Shown: piece after piece, positions 22,971-28,896 of the stretch
Numbering within the stretch: position 1 is the first letter of the stretch
How the letters are laid out: every line of letters starts with the position of its first letter
Assembly: GCA_030681645.1 (NCBI GenBank)
Contig: JAUXRX010000056.1
Coordinates: 1 to 64,000, forward strand
Length of the DNA stretch: 64,000 nt
Direction: 5' to 3'
Source of the DNA: Archangium sp.
GTDB taxonomy: Bacteria > Myxococcota > Myxococcia > Myxococcales > Myxococcaceae
Notes under the pieces: model-generated
Seen by the model: the letters and a program-made list of their open reading frames with translations, nothing else
Database searches by the model: none
What the model was told of the DNA's origin: nothing
Translations under genes and position numbers: made by a program

Positions 22971-24515
22971 ATGAGCGAGTTCGACGCGAAGTCCGTGACC
23001 CTGCGCGCGTTGCTCGACCAGGGCCAGGCCCGTGGGCTCACCACGCTGCCGCCCTTCATCGCGGTGAGCCTCGTTCACCGCCTCTGCCGGGCCCTGCAGG
23101 AACCGCTCGAGCGGACGCCCGGTGAGGCGAGCCTCGAGAACGTGCGGGTCGGCTTCGACGGGAGCGTGCAGGTGCCGGTCTCTGCGGGCGCCGGGCGCGA
23201 CGTGGCGGCGGCGGCGTTGATCCTCGACCAGCTCCTGGGCGAGACCATCGACGCCGAGCTGACCCGCCTCATCGGCGAAGCCCGCCGCAGCGACCCCGGC
23301 ATCACCACCCCGCTCGCGCTCGAGCAGCGGCTGGGGCACTGGCAGGTGAAGCAGCGGCAGCTCTTCCCGAAGCACGAGCTGGTGAGCGCGCTGGTGGCCT
23401 GGCTCTTTCCGGAGAGCGAGGGGGCGCCTGACGAAGCCGTCGCGGCCTGGTTCACCGAGCAGTGCACCTGGCCGCTGGCGCCCGGGCGGCTGGCGCGCGC
23501 GGTGGTGCCTACGCCTCGGGGAACGAGCGCCTGGCCCTGGCGGCTCGCGCTCGGAGCCGGCGCGCTGCTCGGCGCGGGTCTCGTGCTGGTCGAGCTCCCC
23601 GCGCTCTTCGACGAGCCGGCCCCGCCGCCGGCGATGATCGCCCCGCGCCCCCCCGCACCGCCGCCGCCCGCAGCCGCGCCCCGGCCGCCGACGGTGGACG
23701 CGCCGCCCCCCGCGCCGCCGACGCTTCCCCGCTGGGCCGAAGGGGCCCCCGCGCAGGTGCGGCTCTCGTCGGTCGTGCACGGCGTGCTGCTGGAGACGGC
23801 CGGCTTCAGCGTCACCGCGCCGGGGAGGCCGTGGGCGGCGAGGACGCGCTCGCGCCAGCTGCCTCACCCTCCCCCGCGGTATGCCTCGCTCTTCGTCGCC
23901 GAGTTCGACGCGCAGCACGCCTTCAAGCGGCTCGCGCTGGTGGGGCCGAAGTCGTGGCTGGCGCTCTCCGAGCCCGAGGCGCGCTTCTTCGTGATCAAGA
24001 CCGATCACGCGCCCGACGACGGCTCGTTCGCGCTGCGGCTGGCCGGGCCCGGCGCGAAGGGCGAGCAGCTGCGCCCCGAGGTGCTCAACGAGGCGATGAC
24101 CGATGTCGAGTACCGCCGCTTCGTGCTCGAGGGCCTGTCGCCCACCATGCAATACGCCGTGACCCAGGCGTCCGGCCCACCGGTCGTGGTCACCGCCACC
24201 GTCCCCAAGGCCGCGGTGCGCGACCTGACGGGCGCGGGCATTCAGCAGCCCGGCACGCCGCCCGACCAGCTGCTGCTGCAGGTGGGCGCACCGGTGAAGG
24301 TGAAGGGCGTGTCACGGCTGTCCTTCGTGGTGCTCACCACCAGGGACGCCCCCGAGGTGTTCGCCTCGCTCTTTGTGAAACCGCTCGGCGCCGTGCCGGT
24401 GCCGAAGCCGACGGCCCCGACGCTCTCGAGCTACGAGCAGTGCAGGCAGTTCGCCCCCGACCCCGCGCAGTGTGAAGACCTCCGCCCTGCTGCGCCGAAG
24501 CGGAAGACGCGGTAG
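22971..24515 (+). CDS. Membrane-anchored hypothetical protein, Pro-rich
   Basis: The 514-residue protein has a cytoplasmic N-terminal part (about 1-180, helical; HRLCRALQ and LILDQLLGE resemble the C-lobe of the degenerate kinases common in myxobacteria). One membrane helix (LALGAGALLGAGLVLVEL, near 195) follows, then a Pro/Ala-rich linker and a C-terminal globular region of about 260 residues that I cannot identify. The ATG at 22971 has GGAAGGG upstream; a GTG nine bases earlier is in frame. It abuts the following lipoprotein gene. Confidence 0.72.
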   Translation: MSEFDAKSVTLRALLDQGQARGLTTLPPFIAVSLVHRLCRALQEPLERTPGEASLENVRVGFDGSVQVPVSAGAGRDVAAAALILDQLLGETIDAELTRLIGEARRSDPGITTPLALEQRLGHWQVKQRQLFPKHELVSALVAWLFPESEGAPDEAVAAWFTEQCTWPLAPGRLARAVVPTPRGTSAWPWRLALGAGALLGAGLVLVELPALFDEPAPPPAMIAPRPPAPPPPAAAPRPPTVDAPPPAPPTLPRWAEGAPAQVRLSSVVHGVLLETAGFSVTAPGRPWAARTRSRQLPHPPPRYASLFVAEFDAQHAFKRLALVGPKSWLALSEPEARFFVIKTDHAPDDGSFALRLAGPGAKGEQLRPEVLNEAMTDVEYRRFVLEGLSPTMQYAVTQASGPPVVVTATVPKAAVRDLTGAGIQQPGTPPDQLLLQVGAPVKVKGVSRLSFVVLTTRDAPEVFASLFVKPLGAVPVPKPTAPTLSSYEQCRQFAPDPAQCEDLRPAAPKRKTR

Positions 24516-26072
24516 TTGAGGAAGGTGCGTTTTCGACTCGTCCTCTGCGTATTCGCCGCGGGCTGCACCGTGGAAGGTCTGCCTGCCGAGCGCGGCCAGG
24601 TGCGCCAGGCGTTTCCGATGACGCCCACCTCGCCGGTGCAGCTGGGCCGCAACGTGGAAGCGCAGCTGGGCAGCTCGGTCGCGGGCTGCCGGGTGCCGGG
24701 CTTCGTGGCAGGCGCTCCGGGCGACAGCTCGACGTTCCTCTTTCTCGACGGCGGGGTCTGGCTCGAGGCGCCCCTTCCCGGGCCGTGGGACGCGGGCGGC
24801 ATCGGCGTGGCGGTTGGCTGCGATGGCCCACCCTCGGCGATCCGCGTGCTCACCTCGGGCCACCTCGGGGCGTGGTCGCTGCGGGTGGGAGGCAGCTCGG
24901 AGCTGCTGGCGGCCGGGCCGGTGGTGGAGACCATCGAGCGGGGCCCGCTCTCCACCTCGCCCCTGCTGCTGGGACAACCCGAGACCGGAACGGTGAGGCT
25001 CGAGCTGGCCACGAGCAGCGGCTACGCCTCGCTGAGCGACGTCCTGGAAGCACCGGGGGCCGGCGCTGCGCTCGCGTGGGACCCGCTCGGGAACTACTTC
25101 GTCGTCGGAGATCCCACCCGGCAGCTGGCGCGCATCTACCGCTGGGAACCCGATGGCGGAACGCTGGGTGGCGCCGCCGTCTATGCGGGTGAGGTGCTGG
25201 GGCCCGCCGGCACGGATTTCGGGGCGGCGCTGATGGTGGGTGACGTGCACCCCAACCCCGGCGTCGAGCTCATCGTGGGCGCGCCGTCGATCGCGCAGGT
25301 CAGCATCTACGGCGAGGTCCTCGGGCAGCCGGTGCTGTTGATGGTGCTCGAGCCCACGCCCGGCGTGTCGGGCAGCTTCGGCCACGCCCTGGCGATGGAG
25401 CCCACCGCCATCGCGGGCGGCACGCTCCACGCGCTCTGGGTGGGCGACCCGGTCAACGAGCAGGTGTTCCGCTTCGTCGGCGATGCGGGGCAGCCGTTGA
25501 CCAGCGCGAGCGCGGGCGAGGAGTACTTCGGCTTCAGCCTGGCGGTGTCCGGACAGAACCTCATCATCGGTGCGCCGCTCCACAGCTCGGTCCTCGACAA
25601 CGCGGGCGCCGTGTACAGCGTGCCGTTCGACACCGCGGTCATCGCCGGTGGCGTGCCGATGCGCTGCGACAGCAGCCGGGTGTGCGTGACGCCCGGCTGC
25701 AGCGTCGGCCGCTGCCTGGGCGGCGTGGTCTGCCAGGCCATGGGAAACCCGCTGTGCGCGGCGGCGGCCTGCAACAACGGCACGTGCGAGGTCGCGACCG
25801 ATGCGGGCGGGCGTGACGCGGGCAGAGAAGATGCGGGAACCATCGAGCGAGATGGCGGCGAGCCCGACGCAGGCAGCCCACCGGACGCAGGCTCGCCGGA
25901 CGCAGGGTCCCCTGACGGAGGACCCCCTGACGCCGGGTCCGGCGCCGATGCGGGCGTGGAGGTCGAGGTCTTCGGCACCAGCTGCGGCTGCTCGGGGGCT
26001 GGCGCGCTTCCCCTGCTGCTGCTGTCGATGGCCTTCGCGCGGCGCGCGCGCCGCCTCAGGCTGCCAGCGTGA
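24516..26072 (+). CDS. FG-GAP repeat lipoprotein with MYXO-CTERM-like tail
   Basis: The 518-residue protein starts with a lipoprotein signal (LVLCVFAAGC). Beta-propeller FG-GAP-type repeats (GAALAWDPLGNYFVVGD, DFGAALMVGD, ELIVGAPSIA, FGFSLAVSGQNLIIGAP) are followed by a Cys-rich segment, a linker of PDAGSPDAG repeats, and a C-terminal CGCSGAGALPLLLLSMA-helix-Arg cluster. The tail fits MYXO-CTERM, a myxobacterial surface-sorting signal. The start is a TTG directly after the upstream stop; GTG 24525 is an alternative. Its last 17 bases overlap the 3' end of the convergent csbD-like gene. Confidence 0.83.
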   Translation: MRKVRFRLVLCVFAAGCTVEGLPAERGQVRQAFPMTPTSPVQLGRNVEAQLGSSVAGCRVPGFVAGAPGDSSTFLFLDGGVWLEAPLPGPWDAGGIGVAVGCDGPPSAIRVLTSGHLGAWSLRVGGSSELLAAGPVVETIERGPLSTSPLLLGQPETGTVRLELATSSGYASLSDVLEAPGAGAALAWDPLGNYFVVGDPTRQLARIYRWEPDGGTLGGAAVYAGEVLGPAGTDFGAALMVGDVHPNPGVELIVGAPSIAQVSIYGEVLGQPVLLMVLEPTPGVSGSFGHALAMEPTAIAGGTLHALWVGDPVNEQVFRFVGDAGQPLTSASAGEEYFGFSLAVSGQNLIIGAPLHSSVLDNAGAVYSVPFDTAVIAGGVPMRCDSSRVCVTPGCSVGRCLGGVVCQAMGNPLCAAAACNNGTCEVATDAGGRDAGREDAGTIERDGGEPDAGSPPDAGSPDAGSPDGGPPDAGSGADAGVEVEVFGTSCGCSGAGALPLLLLSMAFARRARRLRLPA

Positions 26073-26295
26073 TGACGCTGCGGGGCCGCTTGCTCAGCTC
26101 GACCCGCAGGATGAGCGCGTCGAGCTGGCGCTCGACGCTCAGGCGGGCCTCGCCGGTGCGCCGCCGCAGCTTGCCCAGGAAGATGTCCTTCGTGGCCGCC
26201 AGCAGCATCACCTCGTCGCCGGTGACGGTCGCCCAGCGCCGTCGCAGCTCACCGCGAAGCTGCAGCCACGCACCACGTACCTGATCCCGGTTCAT
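26056..26295 (-). CDS. CsbD-like stress protein, copy 3 (divergent)
   Basis: The 79-residue protein aligns end to end with CsbD-like copies 1 and 2 (MNRDQVRGAWLQL, ATVTGDEVMLL, DIFLGKLRRRTGEA, ERQLDALI, ending VITLAA as against VIHLTAG in copy 2). It is more Arg-rich and has lost the TDDD motif. It stands alone, with a leader of about 42 nt from P7. Its 3' end overlaps the end of the FG-GAP gene by 17 bp in convergent orientation. Confidence 0.87.
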   Translation of the reverse strand: MNRDQVRGAWLQLRGELRRRWATVTGDEVMLLAATKDIFLGKLRRRTGEARLSVERQLDALILRVELSKRPRSVITLAA

Positions 26296-26347
26296 GAGGT
26301 CCCTTCGGCAAGCGACGCGAGTGATTCGCGCGATTTCGGGTTCGTGA

Positions 26348-26363
26348 AGCACGTTCCGGGCCG
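26348..26363 (-). promoter_or_regulatory. Predicted sigma-54 promoter P7
   Basis: Minus-strand CGGCCCGGAACGTGCT fits NGGC-N8-TGCT. It lies 46 nt from TCAAGATGA and 68 nt from the csbD-like ATG, giving a leader of about 42 nt, like P2 and P5. Confidence 0.65.
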
Positions 26364-26408
26364 GGACCGCGGGCCGCCTGAGTCGGGCCGGTTGTGCGCA
26401 TTCCTCCA

Positions 26409-26417
26409 TCAAGATGA
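26409..26417. promoter_or_regulatory. Predicted upstream activating site 6/7, shared by divergent promoters
   Basis: The dyad TCAAGATGA, identical to site 5, is followed by AGGGGC as in site 2. It lies 46 nt from P7 on one side and 65 nt from P6 on the other, so one activator complex could serve both. Confidence 0.55.
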
Positions 26418-26481
26418 AGGGGCCCGGTGCCATTCCGATGGCGCGGTGCCCGCAACGAGCATGATTGCCTGCGCTGTGCAC

Positions 26482-26497
26482 TGGCCCGGATGCTGCT
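26482..26497 (+). promoter_or_regulatory. Predicted sigma-54 promoter P6
   Basis: Plus-strand TGGCCCGGATGCTGCT differs from P1 and P3 at one base. The predicted transcript would start near 26508, two bases before an ATG, and could run through the small ORF into the collagen-like gene at 26875. Confidence 0.6.
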
Positions 26498-26509
26498 CCG
26501 GGGGGCTGC

Positions 26510-26722
26510 ATGCTCAGCCAGCCTTCCTTCCTCTCGCTCGTGCAGCAGTACCTGGTGGCGGCCGAGCGGCGGGCGTGCCCGCGGTGCGCGGCAGTGGGCG
26601 GACTCACGGCGGCGCGGTGCGGCTCGGCCTGGCGGACGAGCCATCGCTGCTCGCGGTACCCGCCGGTGGCTGCGCAGTCGTTGCGCGACGCGCTTCGCCA
26701 TCATTGCGAGGCGTCGATCTGA
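26510..26722 (+). CDS. Possible small Cys-containing ORF, 70 aa
   Basis: The frame encodes MLSQPSFLSLVQQYLVAAER, then a segment with CPRC and two further Cys, ending LRDALRHHCEASI. I do not recognise it. Support is positional: the ATG is exactly 28 nt from the -24 T of P6, the same distance as for the DUF3494 copy 1 and Cys-rich paralog 2 genes from their promoters. Base composition is not decisive because several frames are open here. Confidence 0.35.
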   Translation: MLSQPSFLSLVQQYLVAAERRACPRCAAVGGLTAARCGSAWRTSHRCSRYPPVAAQSLRDALRHHCEASI

Positions 26723-26874
26723 CGGGTGACTCGTTCAACCTGATGGGGCGCGCGAACCAGCCCCGGGCTGTAGGCCCTTCAAATTGCGCGAAGCGAGGCG
26801 TGGCGCGGAAGCTGCTGAGGCTGCCCGCGCCCTGCCCATCCGGGCGCGGGCACACAAGACTCTGGAGAACACCT

Positions 26875-28356
26875 TTGAAGACCTACCTCGGCAGCGTGCT
26901 GTTCGTATTCGTCGGACTCCTCACGGCATGCGGGCCTCTGCCCGGCGAAGGATGCGACGGCGGGCAGTGCGACCTCGCCACGTGTACGCCCGGCCAGTCG
27001 GTGGTCGGGGCCTCGGAGGCGCCCGGCGCGAACTGCACGTATGGCGGCGTGAAGTACGTCTCGGAGAGCGGCACCCACTACGTCTGCACCGGGGCGATCG
27101 GCCCGACGGGCATCAGCGGCGCGGCGGGCGCGCAGGGCATGATCGGCGCGAGCGGTGAGTCGGTGATCAGCGAGGTCGAGCCGAACGGTGCGAACTGCGC
27201 CTTCGGCGGCGTGAAGTACACCTCGCCCACCGGCGTGAACTACGTCTGCGGCGGCGCCCCGGGTCCCACCGGTGCGGCCGGCGGCACCGGGCCCCAGGGC
27301 AACCTCGGCATGACGGGCGCGACGGGCCCCCAGGGCCCCATCGGGCCGACCGGTGCAACAGGCACCACCGGCGCGACGGGCGCGGCGGGCACGGCGGGCA
27401 CGGCGGGCACGGCGGGCGCGACCGGTGCGGCGGGCCAGTCGGTGGTCGGCTCCACTGAGCCCATCGGCACCAACTGTGCGCAGGGCGGCGTGCGGTACGT
27501 GTCGTCGAGCGGCACCGGCTACGTGTGCAATGGCGCGGTCGGCGCCGCGGGACCGACGGGTTCGCAGGGGCCCATCGGTCTCCCGGGCTCGGACGGCACG
27601 ACGGGCGCGACCGGAGCGACCGGCGCGACCGGCGCCGCAGGGACCGCGGGCGCGACGGGTGCGCAGGGGCTGCCGGGCTCAGACGGCGCGACCGGCGCCA
27701 CGGGCGCGGCTGGCCAGTCGGTCGTCGGCTCCACTGAGCCCATCGGCACCAACTGTGCGCAGGGCGGCGTGCGGTACGTGTCGTCGAGCGGCACCGGCTA
27801 CGTGTGCAACGGCGCGCCGGGCTCAGCGGGCGCGACCGGTTCGCAGGGGCTCATCGGCCTCACGGGCGCCACGGGTGCCACGGGTGCCACGGGTGCCACG
27901 GGCGCCACGGGCGCCACGGGCGCGAGCAACCTCGAGTTCGGCTACTTCTTCGCGCTGATGCCGGGCGACAACACGGCCACCGTGGCACCGGCGACGGCCG
28001 TCTCCTTCCCCCAGAACGGCGCAACGAACGGCGTAGGCCGCGCGAGCGCGAGCGAGATCGTGCTGGTGGCGACCGGCATCTACGAGGTCTCCTGGCAGGT
28101 GAGCGTGAGTGAGGCGGGGCAGCTCATCCTCGGGCTCGACTCCGGCTCGGGCGTGGTCGAGCAGGCCAGCACGGTCGTCGGCCGGTCGTCGGGGAACACG
28201 CAGCTCTCCAACCACGTGCTGCTCAACAACACGGTGCCCAACTCGTTGCTGACGGTGCGCAACCCCGCCGGCAACGCCACGGCGCTCACCATCACCCCCA
28301 TCGCCGGCGGAACGAGCCCGGTCTCGGCGTCGCTGCTGGTTCGCCGCATTCAGTAA
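26875..28356 (+). CDS. Collagen-like lipoprotein with BclA-type C-terminal domain
   Basis: The 493-residue protein begins with a lipoprotein signal (LFVFVGLLTACG). Four copies of a 30-residue Cys-containing module (TEPIGTNCAQGGVRYVSS and variants, two Cys each, DUF7151-like) alternate with collagen Gly-X-Y runs rich in GATGATG and GTAGTAG. The C-terminal 140 residues (YFFALMPGDNTATV, GIYEVSWQVSVSEAGQL, LLVRRIQ) resemble the trimeric C1q/TNF-like domain of BclA exosporium proteins. It should form surface filaments. The TTG start is supported by GGAGAACACC just upstream. A stable hairpin follows the gene. Confidence 0.87.
   Translation: MKTYLGSVLFVFVGLLTACGPLPGEGCDGGQCDLATCTPGQSVVGASEAPGANCTYGGVKYVSESGTHYVCTGAIGPTGISGAAGAQGMIGASGESVISEVEPNGANCAFGGVKYTSPTGVNYVCGGAPGPTGAAGGTGPQGNLGMTGATGPQGPIGPTGATGTTGATGAAGTAGTAGTAGATGAAGQSVVGSTEPIGTNCAQGGVRYVSSSGTGYVCNGAVGAAGPTGSQGPIGLPGSDGTTGATGATGATGAAGTAGATGAQGLPGSDGATGATGAAGQSVVGSTEPIGTNCAQGGVRYVSSSGTGYVCNGAPGSAGATGSQGLIGLTGATGATGATGATGATGATGASNLEFGYFFALMPGDNTATVAPATAVSFPQNGATNGVGRASASEIVLVATGIYEVSWQVSVSEAGQLILGLDSGSGVVEQASTVVGRSSGNTQLSNHVLLNNTVPNSLLTVRNPAGNATALTITPIAGGTSPVSASLLVRRIQ
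27434..27533 (+). repeat. Near-identical internal repeat, unit 1
   Basis: About 100 bp encoding the Cys module of the collagen-like protein. It recurs at 27713-27812 with only two or so base differences that I could see, implying recent duplication or gene conversion. Confidence 0.85.
27713..27812 (+). repeat. Near-identical internal repeat, unit 2
   Basis: Second copy of the unit at 27434-27533, again flanked by collagen-like Gly-X-Y coding sequence. Confidence 0.85.
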
Positions 28357-28371
28357 CCTCGATGGAAGACG

Positions 28372-28420
28372 GTGCCCCCGCAGTTCGCCTCCCGCCCCCG
28401 GGAGGTGAGCGCGGGGGCAC
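28372..28420 (+). terminator. Hairpin after the collagen-like gene
   Basis: A perfect 10-bp stem GTGCCCCCGC/GCGGGGGCAC encloses an inner hairpin of CCTCCCG type. No T tract follows directly, so termination efficiency is uncertain. Confidence 0.65.
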
Positions 28421-28437
28421 ACGTCGCTTTCGATCCA

Positions 28438-28446
28438 TCACTCTGA
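28438..28446. promoter_or_regulatory. Predicted upstream activating site 8
   Basis: The dyad TCACTCTGA, preceded by CCA as in sites 2 and 6, lies exactly 65 nt from the -24 T of P8. Confidence 0.45.
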
Positions 28447-28510
28447 GTGGCGTCGCGTCACTTCGATGGGTCGTCCGCGCTCAACCCGCGCCGTTGCAGG
28501 AAGAGCGCGT

Positions 28511-28526
28511 TGGCTCCGATCCTGAA
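28511..28526 (+). promoter_or_regulatory. Degenerate sigma-54 promoter P8
   Basis: TGGCTCCGATCCTGAA keeps the -24 TGGC and spacing but has GA instead of GC at -12. It lies 65 nt from a TCA-N3-TGA dyad and 28 nt from the ATG at 28539, the same geometry as P1 and P6. Without that geometry I would not have called it. Confidence 0.4.
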
Positions 28527-28538
28527 GAGCGTCGATGC

Positions 28539-28835
28539 ATGAACTTCATCGCTCAGCTCGGTCGCGTCGCCGTCATTGCAGGTTCCCTCTTCGCGTTCTC
28601 GGGCTGCCAGCCCGTCGACGCCGCCTTCGACTGCAACACCATCTGCACCCGCTACAAGGATTGCTACGACGGTGCCTACGACGTGGCGGCCTGCGCCGAG
28701 CGCTGCCGCGAGAAGGCGCGCGTCACCACGGACTACTACCGCTCGGTCAACACCTGCGAGGCGTGCATCGACGATCGCGCCTGCGTCTCGGCCACCTTCT
28801 CGTGCGGCGCCGACTGCAGCGAAGTCGTTCCCTGA
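28539..28835 (+). CDS. Small Cys-rich lipoprotein, paralog 2
   Basis: The 98-residue protein has a lipoprotein signal (AVIAGSLFAFSGC) and the same Cys framework as the protein at 19430-19714: DCNTICTRYKDC, YDVAACAERC, TCEACIDDRAC, FSCGADC, ending VVP. I do not know its function. It stands alone between the collagen-like gene's hairpin and a convergent kinase gene. It was placed in the sigma-54 set because of P8 and because its paralog is in the P5 operon. Confidence 0.82.
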   Translation: MNFIAQLGRVAVIAGSLFAFSGCQPVDAAFDCNTICTRYKDCYDGAYDVAACAERCREKARVTTDYYRSVNTCEACIDDRACVSATFSCGADCSEVVP

Positions 28836-28896
28836 GCTCGACCCCGCACCTCGTTCATCCCGAGCGGCGATGACCTCGATCAACCGAACGGTGGGC

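Larger units (their letters stand above)
26296..26874. other. Intergenic region with divergent predicted sigma-54 promoters and a small ORF
   Basis: The stretch between the csbD-like gene (minus) and the collagen-like gene (plus) holds P7 (minus), an activating site, P6 (plus) and a possible 70-codon ORF at 26510-26722. From 26723 to 26874 I see no clear element apart from the ribosome site GGAG at 26864-26867. Confidence 0.6.

Noticed and set aside
26448..26470. A second sigma-54-like match (GGCAATCATGCTC) upstream of csbD-like copy 3
   Set aside because: The GG and GC are not twelve bases apart, while the element at 26348-26363 has the right spacing and a normal leader.
26427..26729. Other overlapping open frames in 26249-26729
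   Set aside because: Arg-rich frames on both strands without ribosome sites, export signals or recognisable motifs; only the 26510 frame had positional support.
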